From the NCBI GenBank assembly GCA_015501075.1, contig JADNYJ010000011.1, positions 62,001 to 126,000 of the forward strand: 64,000 nt of DNA, written 5' to 3'. Shown one piece after another: positions 12,651-25,054 of the stretch; position 1 is the first letter of the stretch; every line of letters begins with the position of its first letter. A program made the position numbers and the translations under genes. The notes below the pieces were generated by a model. It saw only the letters and a list, made by a program, of their open reading frames with translations. It had not been told where the DNA came from and searched no databases. The DNA comes from Gymnopilus junonius. Taxonomy: Eukaryota > Basidiomycota > Agaricomycetes > Agaricales > Galerinaceae.

Positions 12651-13762
12651 TACTCAGTCCTGCCTCAGTTGCCATGCTGCGAAACGAATGGTATGCTTTC
12701 TCAGACCTCTAACCTAAACTGAACGCTAAATGTTATTCATTAGTGTGATAGAAAGCGACCTGCTTGCTCACGTTGTATACAACTTGGCCAGGTGAAATAC
12801 ACCGCTCGTAACGTTAGGGAACAGCACAATTAATGTTGACCTTTTTAGACGGGCTACTGTGCATATGAAGTGGACGATCCTTTTCAGTCAATGAGCGCCG
12901 ACGATGAGACGTCCAGGTTGCTGAAACGAGTCGCCGAACTTGAAGAAGTTGTACGGGAGGTGGGTGGTTGAAATGTGCACGGCACCTACCTTCTGACAGA
13001 TGGATTCTTACAGCTCAAGAATAAGCCTAGGCCACACCCACGGTGGTTGCGAGACTCCAGCTTCGCTCCAGCCAATATAGGCGAAGGAACCGATCCTCTG
13101 GAAAATCAAAGAGCACCGCCTCTCTCTACGAACACATCTTCGTCACCTGGCTCGTCACCGATTTCTGAGTTGGGAAGATTATGCGACTCTTCTCAAGCAG
13201 ATACCTTCCCGTCAGATTTTCTGAACCTTCCACCATCACCCATTTCGCTATCTCCTGCCGATAACTATGGTTCACCCCAAGATTACGACCTAACATTTTT
13301 TATGCAGAATCCTGTTAACACCGACGTCGCCTACAAACAATTATCGGGTGGAGGTCCAAGTTTAGGGCATTGCGGTTGCATGTTCGATCCAGCCACCTAT
13401 CAAGCAATGCTCGAATTATCACTCAGGCTTCGAAAAGCGTCCGATGTCTTGGGGCATTCTCCCACCCATCGATTTGGCGAAGGCTTTTGTCATTTACACC
13501 AACGCATCTTGGAGCTGGATTTGCTCTCTATGTATGGATAACCTTCTAACTTTTGTCTGCCGTATCGGAATAGTTCTAATACCATTGTTGGCTTAGGAAC
13601 ACTCTTGGCTCGCCAATATTCTTCAATTCCCATACAATGTCCCAGGAAATTAATCAAGGTCCGTCTTCAGGTCATCCGAGGTTTTGGGATCTGCCACCCA
13701 ATTTACCCTATTCCGGAGATGGCCTGGACACGTTTATGAGTTGGAAACCACATAGGCATTGA
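12651..13762 (+). CDS. Zn(II)2Cys6 fungal transcription factor
   Basis: The binuclear zinc cluster is split over three exons. The first, ending at 12690, encodes CLSCHAAKRM. After an intron (12691-12743) comes CDRKRPACSRCIQLGQ, and after a second intron (12792-12848) TGYC. Together they give C-x2-C-x6-C-x6-C-x2-C-x8-C with the basic DRKRP between. A short coiled-coil region (SRLLKRVAELEEVVRE) follows, as is usual for these dimeric activators, then an intron 12960-13013. A Ser/Pro-rich middle leads to a conserved-looking block (HCGCMFDPATYQAMLELSLRL) near 13370-13430. The last intron is 13532-13596, with TGA at 13760. The N-terminal start is unresolved: the ATG near 12504 does not splice in frame. 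Target genes are unknown. Confidence 0.75.
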
Positions 13763-14732
13763 ATTCAAATTGAGAGATGAATAGCTGGACTATTTTACAG
13801 AGTACTTATTTACTTACATGTGTGGGCACTGAGAGTTGAGAAATAAATTAACGATCAACTCTAAAGGCGAGAAGCCCGAGAGATCGCGCATTCTCGGTGT
13901 CAGTCGCTGGTTTTCCCCGAGGACCAATGGAATGATAAATCACTGTTCTACAACGTAGGGAGGATACCCACACTGTAAGTACTGGTTCGGGCTGCTCTAA
14001 AGCTGCTTGTATACCATTTGATCATGGAGCCCGGTTCCGCCAAAAAGGTTTGCTCCATACTAATCAGATAAAAGATGATCTGACAGTGGGGTGTAGATGA
14101 TCATTATCTGATAACACTCGGGCCTCGGCTTTTTCCAGCCTGCATGTTGTCACCGCGTATGTACGTCATCTTACATAAGTGCTCGATCAAATCTAGAAAA
14201 TGGATTGAATGAGTTTCACCCAAGTACTCTGAATTCACTCTTTCTACAAACGTACTTATTAGACAACTTCAAGTTTCATTAAGAAGCAAAGGGTAGTCGG
14301 CACGCCATCAATCAAAAAGAAAATAGTAATGGCAATGGAGTACGTCGAACGAAAAAATGCCAATGAGGGACAGTACAAGAACAAAGAGAACGAAGGACAG
14401 GCTAGTGCTACAACAGATTAAGAATCAACTTGCAAGTACACGATATGATGTATATATGTATGATTGTAGGTAGTTATGCAGATAAACCAAGAACAAAGGG
14501 AATGAGATGAATAAAAAAATATCTACGTGCCCAAGACACGTCTTATTAAGTTGTTTATGTACGGCCTCTCAAACGGAAGGGATGCCGCATTTTAATTTTA
14601 CGGAATGACGGGATGCGGGGTTAAGGAGCAATTACGGTCAGAGGTACGGATGTGTCAAAGGGGACCTGACAAAAGACATAAACGTCAACCAAAAAATTTA
14701 ATCCGCCGGCGAGAGAAAAAGAGAAGATCTGC
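13763..14732. other. Intergenic, no gene recognised
   Basis: Between the tail of the zinc-cluster gene and the 3' end of the convergent F-box gene. AT-rich, stops in all frames, nothing recognised. Confidence 0.5.
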
Positions 14733-16930
14733 TTACCTATCGCCACCTGTATCCTCGCAAATCACGTCTTCGATCCTGGTCTGCAACCATCTCATAACGT
14801 CCTCACCGAGGCTTGTACACTCATACAACTCAAGCTTCGTCAACCTCACAGGAGTGACGCCTCCAACCGCCTGCGCAGTCCCATGGTCCGGATTCCGCGC
14901 CTCCACCATCTGTACGAGCTTCGTCACGCTCTCAGCGTTCGCATGACAGCTCTTCAGACCGAGTGTCTCCAATACGGGGCAGGTCCAAACCAAATTTTGA
15001 GGTTGATTGGGGTCATCCTCGGGCGAGCCTAGTGCGGTGAGAAGAGGGTCGAGAGAGGTTCCTCCTATAGTCAAAGTCTTGAGATGGATAAGTCAGCAAG
15101 GAGCGCGGTCCATGTGATGACGAGGCCACCAGGTCCATAATAGAACGTCGCAGCGTTAGCAGCAACACCATACGCTATTGAGAGATGTTGTAACGGCGGC
15201 CGACTAGACCTGGTAAGAAGGCTCGAAATGATATCCTCAATCGAATCTCTCGCTTCTATATCAAGCGTTAGAGACTCTAAGCTGGGAAGCGTAAGGGAAT
15301 CAAGCAGTTGTGTGAGAAGGTAATGCCCGCCAAGCGTCAGTGAAGTCACGTGAGGCAGGGTGAGCATGCTGAGCGGTAGCACGGCTGATAAGACGCCTTG
15401 GAAGTGCAGTGACACCGTTTTGAGTTGAGGGCTGTTTGACAGGATAGACAGGATTCTATCCAAGGGAAGGTGCGATGTCGGAAGACCACGGAGGTTGAGC
15501 GTATGAAGATCATGCAGCATGGGTGAAGACCATTTGAAAGGGACGTGTTGAAGCGTGACCGCCCGCAGTTTTGGGAGAGACACCGAAGTAGAAGAGGTCG
15601 CGTTTGGAAGCCAAGGCCATTCTGCAAAGAAGGCTGCTTCTTCGCTTGATACTTCGAACTCTTTTAAAAGAGGAGCATCCCCTGGATTGAAGAACAGTGG
15701 GGCGAGCAAAAAATAGTTAATCACCTGCTTGATGTCCGTTGGAAGAGGGAACGGTCACCTGTTATGGACTTCAAAGCTCCCATTGATGTGAACTGTTTAT
15801 CGAATCGGAACACGAAGCGTTCCCAGCGGTGCATCTGTTCAACCAAATAGAAAAAGGCGATATGTCCCCAGTGCATGCTCACTCTGGAGACGGCTTGTCG
15901 GTCATGCACCGGAGGACTCCAACCGTCATGTTGAGGCGGCGGGGAGGCAGGCATGACCACAATAGGTGGCGGTGGAGGCGGATGAGGAACAAAATAGTGT
16001 GAAGAAGGTTGTTGGGCAGTGAAGGACACGTTCCATGGGGGTGTGACTGGTGTTAAGGGCGAGGAGGAAGTGCGTCTTGGTCGGAGGGAAGCAGGTTCAG
16101 GACTATGCTTCGAACTGGTCACACGGAGGAATATTTCAATGTCAAGGGGTGTAGTTTCCCCAGACCGTTCAAGCCATAATCGGATCGTATCTGCGGAGGC
16201 GTGTTGGTTCGTCAGGATACGAATCTATGTGAAGATGTCAGTTTCCTGGAACCAGCAAATGAAAGAGTAAAATGTGTGGGGGAAGAGTAAAATCGCTATT
16301 AATAACAAGGTTTCTCTGCCTGCAGTCAACAATCCATGCAAACCACGCTAAAACCGACAGTACGCAATTACGGAAGCGACCAAAAAGTAGGAACAATAGG
16401 AGATCAAGGTTGTCACTTGTAAATTGCTCAGTCATCCCCTGGAAATAACGCGAGAAGACAGCGGACAATTGAGCAACAGACTCCCACATACGAGTCGGAT
16501 CCAAACGGACCGTGTAGGGCATGCAACGAGAAAGAGGAGGATAGTCTAAATGTACTCACTTTCGACCAAATTAAGGGGATCCGCAAGGCCAGCCTTCGCC
16601 AGGACGTGCAGACCGCCGCCAACACCCACGCTGAACATGGATGACTCTCGAAACTCCACATGAATATCTCTCTCAACAACTCCATGGGAAGCCTCCGAAT
16701 GGGGCTGAGGTACGCCAGCGTTCTCGATAATTGTTCCTCCAGTGCGGCGCGTTGAGTTTCGAGTTCATTGATGGCGTATTGAGACTCGCGCACGATTTGA
16801 GCCAGTGCAGCCTCTGCGTTGGAATTTTTGAGCTGATTTCTTGCACTGAAACGCGTGTTGTCTCAAGGACGCGCCGTGCATCTGCCAGAGTCTCCTTTGT
16901 AGGCGGTTCAGAGAAACCAGGTAGCGACAT
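14733..16930 (-). CDS. F-box / leucine-rich-repeat-like protein
   Basis: The start MSLPGFSEPPTKET at 16930 (an upstream in-frame ATG at 16999 is also possible) leads into a coiled N-terminus (ELETQRAALEEQL). A classic agaricomycete F-box follows: LSPIRRLPMELLREIF, then CTSWRRLALRIPLIWSKV (about 16560-16720). Downstream blocks HWGHIAFFYLVEQMHRWERF (about 15830-15890) and leucine-rich segments between 15725 and 14760 (LPKLRAVTLQHVPF, LPHVTSLTLGGHYLL, LPSLESLTLDI, CPVLETLGLKSC) form the substrate-binding part. Such proteins recruit targets to SCF ubiquitin ligases. One-base shifts are needed at the T-run near 16823-16828 and near 15090. The first lies in a 5-base homopolymer, so a sequence error is possible. 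Confidence 0.75.
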
Positions 16931-18035
16931 GGACGAAATAAACGGAAGACAGAATGGTGGAAAGGAAAGGGAAGTCGAGCCCAGACGGTTGGTTGCCAAT
17001 AAATCGCCTCATATTTCCGGTATTTAAAACTCCGCTGGCACTCGGCGTTCGGGCTAAAAAGGGACAAAAACCGTTGCGAACAAACCTCTATTTCACGAAA
17101 ATACAACAGAACGGCTTGCGTGGCGTCGCTGGTTGTCTTCGAGATCCAGTATTTAATTTGTGGAGGAGATATCAAGGGTCTGTGGGCGCTCGAAATGAGG
17201 TACCAATCTCCGCTTCAAACCATCCGATTCGGCATTCATCCCAGTGGCAGGTAGCCTCGAGGCAAAAGAACACGAGGCAAACAGCCAGCGAACAGCGTGT
17301 TATCTTGAAGGCCCTGGCGTGGTTCTCTTCCCTTCTGATGCTATCCAGACTCCTCAGAGGGAATCAAAGGATGGAATGGAGGATGCTTTCTCATGGCATG
17401 TCGTTCTCTTGCGCCAAATATGACAACAAAAAGAGAAAAGGTCTCCAGGTCGGATTTCTGTCGGATCGGGTGTTGCTGGGTTGATGGAGAATGGAAAGAT
17501 CAAGGAAGAATGCAGCAGTTTTGGAATGTGACGAAACATGTGCTTACAGTGGCATAATGGAGTATTCTGAGGTAAGAGCGATCTTGAATTACGGGTGAAC
17601 GATCATCGCACCTTGTTTCTCTTATCCTGCGCAGCCATCAGCGTCTATGGTTCCAGCTTCATAACCTCTCCATCGTATCCATGTATTCTTCACAGTGATT
17701 ACCAGTAGGAAAGAGTGTTCGGCTTGAAGGAGAGGTCATGGAGAGAGTTGTCAGAAAGCGCCATCGAGTCATATCGATGGCATCGGGGAAGCGCCCACAA
17801 GGCTTCAGATATGGACCGAGCGGCGCCGGGTTCCTCATACACTCTCAAAGTCACGACAAAGGATTCAATTACCCGAAACACAAACTCGAAACCTCTACCC
17901 TAATTTGAATCTGAGAATCATGGACTATGTACTAACCCCACATATAAAAATAATCGCACGATGCTCTAAAATTCCGGAAGGCGGGATGATCATTGTACTG
18001 GTCTTGCTCTGCAAATCAAAGGGGTGTAAAAATAC
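16931..18035. other. Intergenic, no gene recognised
   Basis: Lies between two F-box genes transcribed away from it, so it should hold both promoters. Only overlapping short frames are present and none is supported. Confidence 0.45.
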
Positions 18036-18042
18036 TATAAAA
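18036..18042 (+). promoter_or_regulatory. Possible TATA box
   Basis: TATAAAA lies 180 bases upstream of the ATG of the interrupted F-box gene. The spacing is longer than typical, so a weak assignment. Confidence 0.3.
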
Positions 18043-18221
18043 ATTGACACGTTGTGGAACAAGATGCCAGGGCACAGAGGAGGCATGAGCAATTCGAATA
18101 TAGAATGGTTAGTTTTATTTTGGTTTTTGAAGAACTTAGCCAGTCAACATCTTTTCGATTTTAGCACGGAGGGAAGGGATTTGCGAACGCCCTACTCGCA
18201 ATTGCAATTCGCAACCATCAT

Positions 18222-19154
18222 GATCTCCAAGTCTTTCCTGTTCACTCTCGCCCCGGAACTCTTCGAAACCATTGCCGAGCACCTTCCACTGCACTGTAGA
18301 TCTCCATCCCTGCTCTCACTTGCACTCACCAATCACTCCTATTATGACATCGTCTACTCACTCTTGATCCCCTGCCTCATGCTCAGAAACGAAGACGACT
18401 CAATAAATGTCCTACAAAGAATCCTACCTGACAAGCAATTTAGTCGAGCTGTCAGACAGTTACACATCATGTCAGAACTTTCATTAGCAGCAGCCAACGG
18501 AGAGAAACCGTTCGATACAATCACAGGTCTCAAGAAGGCTGTCACGACAGGATCCCTTTCAAGAATTCATACTCTGAGCCTGCGTGTCTGTTATGGCTGG
18601 ATATATCATCCCTTTACGACTTACTTTTCAGAAGGCTTTGACCGTCTTGACAAAAATTCTGGAAAGAACTGAGAAGCAACTGCCCAGGTATACGCGGGAT
18701 CTTTGTGTCAGGCATAGGGGATAGCGAGGACGATCCTAGGTTGGATCGTTCTGGGATCTACGATTTAACTGGATTGAAAGTAAGCGCCCGCTATTCATTC
18801 GCAGTAAATAACATCAGCAAAGTCTGGGATTTAAGGGTCCAAAAAGGCCCGAAAAAGGAAAATCTGCATGCTACGTAACGTTACGGAGCACTCCATAGCA
18901 ACCCATAGCACTGTAGCAAGGGTACCCCTTTATCAAGCACAGGCACGGCGCTACAGAGTGCTCCATAGCGAGCCATAGCAAGCCATAGCATCCCCAAGAA
19001 CTGCTGATGAACTCAGTTCAATAATATCATAGGGAATACTACATTTCGGCCTCTATCTTGCAGAGACTGCAGCCCCGGATGGGATTGATATTCTCCTGAA
19101 GAACATCCACTGTCTCTCTTCCTCATTACAGACACTAATGCTGGACTCCTTTCA
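18222..19154 (+). pseudogene. F-box gene, 5' part, interrupted by a retrotransposon
   Basis: ATG at 18222 opens MISKSFLFTLAPELFETIAE, an F-box-like N-terminus (LPLHCRSPSLLSLALTNHSY follows). It continues through KAVTTGSLSRIHTLSLRVCY. A shift or intron around 18620-18700 leads to GIFVSGIGDSEDDPRLDRSG and TGLK, then a probable intron starting with GTAAGC at 18780, then NIHCLSSSLQTLMLDSF up to the insertion site at 19154. The remainder resumes after the retrotransposon. The protein would have been an F-box adaptor like its neighbour at 14.7-16.9 kb. The reading frame is not continuous even without the transposon, so decay, frame errors or both are present. Confidence 0.65.
18868..18990. repeat. 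Cluster of CCATAGCA-type short repeats
   Basis: Two similar blocks, CGGAGCACTCCATAGCAACC (about 18893) and AGAGTGCTCCATAGCGAGCC (about 18955), plus further CCATAGCA units, lie in what is probably an intron of the interrupted F-box gene. GGAGCACTCC and its reverse complement alternate, so the block can fold on itself. Origin unknown; a small degenerate repeat insertion is likely. Confidence 0.45.
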
Positions 19155-19385
19155 TGTTGGAAGGTGTTTGCACCATCAACCGACAAATGGATGGATGCTT
19201 AGGCCTTTGCTAAAGGGCCGACACTTTGTCCTCTCACATTATTTCTATCCCCCACATTATCTCTATGCTTTGGCCCAGACTAAGCAACATGGCCCTCTAT
19301 GATACATATACTTATAAGACCTATGTAGGAGTGGAATCACCTCAGTCAATTATTCCCTTGACTGAGGTGAGCCACTCATTCTTTA

Positions 19386-20733
19386 CTTGTTTTAGTGGGC
19401 CACTGCTTTGCATGGCAGGACAATGCTTTTCCTACTTCACAAATAGTATTAGACCATCTATATATGATGATAGGTAAAATTTAAATATATGCCCTTCAGA
19501 ATAAAATAGAACACACCTTGAACAGCAAATCCGATAGTACCTTGGCACAGATATTAGATATCAGATTATGTAAGCGGTGGAGGAACGCTGCTGATATAAT
19601 CACACACCCAGCTCCAGATACTAATAATAAGTCAAATCTAAATATAGCTGCCTTTTGCCACACACTGCTGGCACATGAGGCATTTGTTGAAGTTCATATT
19701 GCATTAACTGATGCTAACTGCAAAATATACTAACCATTGTAACCATAAACCACAGTCTGGTTAGCAGTTAGTCCAAATTTTAGAATTTTTGCAACTGCTT
19801 AAAACTGGTCTTAACCAGTTAGGACCAGTCATAAAATTCTGAAATTTTGCATGATTATACCCACATATTATAGCTTTTGAACGACCCAGAAAACGTAAAA
19901 TTCGGTTGAGAATTAAGAAAGTTATAGCAATACTCGCAAAAATTGTTGAATCTGCTCTAATTTTATCATTTCTCAACCGTTTGTGATGTTCTTGAGCTCG
20001 TTTTGACTGTAAAAATTGTGATTCATTTAGTTTACACTATGAGACAATTATTTATGCCAAAAAAACTGGTTATAACTGGTTGATAACTGGTTATAACTGT
20101 AACCAGTTAAAACCAGTTATATAACTGCAAATAACTGCACAAGACTGATCAAGACCAGTTAGTTGCAGTCCGGTCCAGTTATTTAGACATTTCTAATTTT
20201 ACCTAACTGGTCTCGGTCTCAGTTAGGGTCCTCGGGCACCCAAAAACTGGACCAGACCAGACTTTCAAACATTAATTCCAGTGGCCCTGTAACTTATTAT
20301 ATTATATAAGCGGCGGAGGGACGCTGCTTATATCAGCGGATAAGATACAGCATTTAAAAATAATCTGAATCTAAATATAACTGCCTTGCACTAGGGCTCC
20401 ATTCACAGCCATCTTCCAAAAACATATTTCCATCAAACAAGCCCATTAATATTTATACATACAAAACAAGTTTCACAGCAGTAAAATTTAACAACAAACA
20501 GAGAATACTGCCATGACAAGAACCAATGGTTTGTTGAAGAAAAAGAACATGGAAGAAGAATATGCCAGATAAAGCTGGACAAGCATGCCATCGGCTTGAC
20601 TGCAGAGCCAGACCAAGCCGAACAAGCATGCCATTGTCCTGATTGCAGACATGTTGAGATGCTGTGGGATCACAGAGCATTACAAGAACATCCTCTAAAA
20701 GAACAATGTTTTACTTATGTAAAAGCATCATAA
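19386..20733. mobile_element. Insertion of ~1.35 kb inside the 5' LTR
   Basis: Defined by comparison with the uninterrupted 3' LTR, where CATTCTTTA runs directly into TTATCTTACTC. I found no clean target duplication or long terminal repeat at its ends. It contains two copies, about 75% alike, of a ~100-bp segment built around TAAGCGG-GGAGG-ACGCTGCT-ATAT (about 19565-19655 and 20300-20390), with a smaller inverted-repeat element between them. It has no coding capacity. Confidence 0.75.
19754..20263. repeat. ACCAGTT/AACTGGT-rich element with short inverted ends
   Basis: Starts AGTCTGGT and ends ACCAGACT, inverted copies of each other. The interior carries a dozen or more AACTGGT / ACCAGTT words in both orientations, densest at both ends. 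Dense subterminal words of this kind are typical transposase-binding sites of non-autonomous DNA elements. No target duplication could be confirmed. Boundaries are tentative. Confidence 0.5.
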
Positions 20734-20870
20734 TTATCTTACTCATTTACTCATGTACCATAGTATCATTGTATTCTAGGTATGACTACTAATTTAGTCA
20801 ATTATTCCCTTGACTGAGTATCATTGTATTCTAGCTTGACTAGACTTATCTACGGGCTTAGATTTCAACA

Positions 20871-20881
20871 GGTTATGGGCC
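20871..20881 (+). promoter_or_regulatory. Primer-binding site, half initiator-tRNA type
   Basis: GGTTATGGGCC directly follows the LTR end. It is complementary to the anticodon stem-loop of initiator tRNA-Met (GGCCCAUAACC, CAU anticodon) rather than to a tRNA 3' end, as known for Drosophila copia and relatives, which prime with a cleaved half tRNA. Confidence 0.75.
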
Positions 20882-23800
20882 ATATTTGAAATCAAGATCC
20901 AGCAATTATCTTATCTTATCAATGCATTCTACTAAAGCTCACCCCACTACATTATCTTCTGCACATCTACCGCTACTGCCTTCACCTTTGATTGTCTATG
21001 GCTGATAATGGCGACTCTGATTCTACTCAACGCAGTTCTGTGTCGACTCCGAACCTGGCTTCTCTTTATGACTTGGATGCCACCCACCCCTCTGTGCCAC
21101 TGCTTGGTTCCTTCACTTCTTTTGACAAGGAGAAGCTTGATAAGGAGAAAGCCAATTGGAACTCTTGGTCTCGGGATATGTATCTCATGATGTCTCTTAA
21201 TCGCAGTTACAACTATGTCACTGGTGATGCTGTTGCACCGGACACTCTTCTCAAACCTCGAGCCCTCCGGAACTGGAATTCTAATGACTGGAGCACGTGC
21301 GCTTTTCTCTCCAGTGCAATTTCTGATGCCGAATGGAAGGCTCTCAGCGATCCACCTTGTTCTAATGCCAAGGCATACTGGGAAAAACTCAAAGCTCACC
21401 ACAGTAGTGATGGACCAGTGGTGCAGGTCTACCTTCTGAAGCAAGCGATGAACATTGTCATCACCAGCCCTTTGGAATCTATCACTAAGACTATTGACAA
21501 GGCTGCTGATCTCGTCCGCTGAGCCTATGCTATGAATTCTGCTGATGGGTTGGCAGAAGAAACTTTCCTTTCCATCATCGCTCTGAATGCCCTTGGGAAG
21601 GAACATGAGGCCATTCAATTTCAGCTTCAGGATCACCTGCAACAAGCAACACCACAATCCCCATTCTCCTTTACCCAAATCCAGGCTTTCTTGGAAGACA
21701 AACAGCATCTCATAGACGTGAATAAATGTCAGAATAATCCAACATCTACCCCTTCCTCCGTTGCGCTTTCCATGCAGGAAATTATCAACATCTTATTATG
21801 TTCAAATTGCAGAAAATGCGGTCATAAGGACAAATACTGCATTAGTCAAGGAGGGGGAATAGCAGGGAAGATGATTGAAGAATTGAAGATGCAGCACCGA
21901 CTTGACAGAGAAGCATCAAAGATGAAGTCCAAAACTCTGGCCACCTCTTCTCAGAAAGTCTGTATCCCTTACAAGGATGCTAATGGGCAGGCGCTCATTC
22001 TCAAGGTTGATGTGAATATTTTCCAAGCTGCCCCAGTGTCAAACCCTACCCCTTTTGTGGGGATAGCCTCTACTCTCATTGAACCATACTCAATGGAGAC
22101 CCTTGAGATGGAAGGCTGGATGGCAACTTATGACATGTGGGACCTCCCCAAAATTAACCTGCCTTCAGTACCCATCACATCCGAGGATTTTGCCCTATCT
22201 GCTTCCACTCAAGCTTCCATTGGCTTCCAAATGATTGATACCATGCTGTTCAAGATTTATTCTGGTGCCAGTGCTCCTATCAGCCCCATCCGTGAGGATT
22301 TCATTAACTACTGATCGATCACTCCACATGGCATCAAAGAACTAGGCGGCATAGTGGTCAAGGCTATTGGTATTGGCAATATTGTCATTCACCAGGCTCC
22401 TGGCTGCACCCTCATCCTCTATAATGCCCTGCACATCCCAGATGCCAGTGTCCATCTTGTCTCCATCTCCGCGCTCTGGCATTATTCCCAGCAGAAAGTC
22501 AACTTCGATGGACCCACCTACAATGTGACCTTCGATGGGAAGGTAGTCGGCACCAGCACTCTTAACGCGAAGACTGGCCTGTACGATCTCGACGTCCCAC
22601 CTATCAATGCATCAGCATATGCTGTTACTGCACCCACCATGCTCGAAACCTGGCATCACTGCCTAGGTCATACCAACTATCAATGCATCCAACACATGGC
22701 TCGCAATGGCATGGTCAAAGGTCTGCCCTCCACCCTCTCCAATCTTACCCCTTCTAAATGTGTATCATGTGTTCTTGGCAAACAGACGAGAACTTTGGTA
22801 CCTAAGAAGCATGAAGAGGGGAGGAGGGTGACTAGATGCCTCGAGATAGTCTGGATAGATCTTTTTGGACCGGTGAATGTCACTTCGCATACAGGGAACC
22901 AATATATGCTTGATATTGTGGATGATTGTATGAACTTCATTTTTTCCATCCCTCTTGCGATGAAGGACCAGGCATATCCTGCCCTTCAAGCCTGGCAATT
23001 GGAGGCTGAGAAGGAAACAGGTGAAAAGGTCAACTTTTATTCAGTTGATAATGGTACAGAATTGAAGTCTAGCATGGTTGAAGCCTGGCTATGGGAGACT
23101 GGTACACAGCAACGATTTTCTGCACCCTATACCTCTGCCCACATTGGATGTGTTGAACGCATGCATTGCATGCTTATGGGGAAAGCGAGGACCATGTGCC
23201 TCTATGCTAAATGTCCCAAAAACTTATGGGATGAATTTTATCTTACTGCTGCTCACTTACACATCAAGGTCTGGACCCACAACTTACAGGATCAAACACC
23301 ATATGAGCTGTGGAAGGGATGAAAGCCAGATTATTCTTACATGCATGAAATTGGTTGCCGTGCATTTATTCTCATCCAGAATTGTCACAACCCCAAGGTT
23401 TATGAACAATCAGTTGAATGTGTCCTTATTGGATATGACCTCCGTTCTAAAACCTACCATTGCTATGATCGTCAATGCAAAGTGGTCTATAATTCCTATC
23501 ATGTTTGCTTCATTGAAAGTCATGAAGCATCTTCTACCCCCACTCCGACACCTGATCCATTGCCCATACCACCTTCCATCCCACCACCTTCTGCGGGGCC
23601 AACCACCATCGACGACATTGCTCGTGATGCTAATTTGACTCCGATCCTTTTCGATGGTGAGGAGGAGGAGTTCTTGCCCACGAACTTGCAACAACCAATT
23701 CCCGATAACCTTATCAATGATGCTGATCTAGTGAACCCTGAACCGTCGGAGGACCCTATGGATCTTAATGATCACCCAGATCACATTGCACCTGATGGAC

Positions 23801-25054
23801 CTCATGGATCTAACCACCAGAAGTGAGGGCTGGATGAACCCTCAAAGTTGGAGAAGGCACTGGAAGAGGTTAGAGCATCATCACAGAGGAAGAGGGAGGA
23901 GAAAGCAGAGCGGCGGAAGAACCTTGCAGATATTAGGGAAGAGGAGAGAAGGAATGAACCAAGTAGAGTTGAGGAGGAGGCTAAATGAGATTTAGGAGAC
24001 CTGGACAATCCGTCAATGATGCCCAAAATACAAGACCAAGTTCTACCCTCAGAGGAACTATGGCAGATGTTCAAAAAACTCAGCATCAAAGAGGAGGGTA
24101 ATGTTTTGTACTCATTTGATACCATCCTCTCCACCATTTCCAAATGCTCAGCATTGAGCACTCAACATCTTGCTATGGATGCTCCGAAAAACTGGGAGGA
24201 GGCTCAGACCAGACCAGAAGCTGCTGAATGGAGAGTAGCGATAGACAATGAATTGAAGTCATTAAGGGATATGGGCATTTACAAACTTATTTCTAGGTCT
24301 GATATGCCAAAAGGTTCAAAAATCTGGAAAGGCACCATAATCCTCACTAATAAAATCGACGAAAATGGGCAATTAACTCGGAGGAAAGCACGCTTTGTAT
24401 TCAAAGGCTATGAACAATGCTGGGGCATCGATTACACAAGTACTACCTCACCTACAGCATGCATGGAATCATGGCAGATACTCCTTCACATCGCCGCTAT
24501 GCTTGATTGGGATGCCCAACAAATCGATATCAAGATGGCATTCCTGTATGGCCTACTACTGGATGACAAGGTTCAATACATGGAACAACCGAGAGGATTT
24601 GAAGAAGTTGGGAAGGAGACGTGGGTGTGGCAATTACAACGAGGGTTATATGGGATGAAACAGAGTGGGCGCATTTGGAATAAGACGATGAATGAAGCTA
24701 TGATCTCCTGGGGCTTTATGCAGCTATCATGCGAATCATGCATTTACTACCGAAAGGAGGAGGACAGAATGGTAATAGCAGCAGTACATGTCGACGATTT
24801 TCTCTCCATCGCTCACCTGCCAGAAGAGAACGAACGCTTCAAAGCTCAAATGAAGACAATATGGAAAATCTCCAGTTCAGGTGAGGTAAAATATTGCATT
24901 GGTATTGGCATCTCCAGAAATCGAACTGAACACATGGTATCCCTATCACAAATACCCCTCATTGACAAAATCATTCATCAATTCAGCCAACAAGACACTT
25001 ACCCATTGAATTCACCAATGGACCCTGGACTCAAGCTCAGATGCCCTGTTCATC

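Larger units (their letters stand above)
19155..20870 (+). repeat. 5' LTR, enlarged by an insertion
   Basis: 19155-19385 matches the first part of the 3' LTR and about 20734-20870 matches its end (ACTCATTTACTCATGTACC ... GATTTCAACA). The ~1.35 kb between is absent from the 3' LTR. The LTR contains the inverted repeat CCTCAGTCAA / TTGACTGAGG (about 19340-19367) and a TATA-like ATACTTATAAG. Confidence 0.92.

Noticed and set aside
19750..20270. Regular AACTGGT/ACCAGTT words as a CRISPR-like array
   Set aside because: Words occur in both orientations, spacing is irregular and the context is eukaryotic; a transposon end explains them better.
22680..22998. Antisense open frames within Copia integrase
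   Set aside because: Shadow frames of a clearly coding plus strand.
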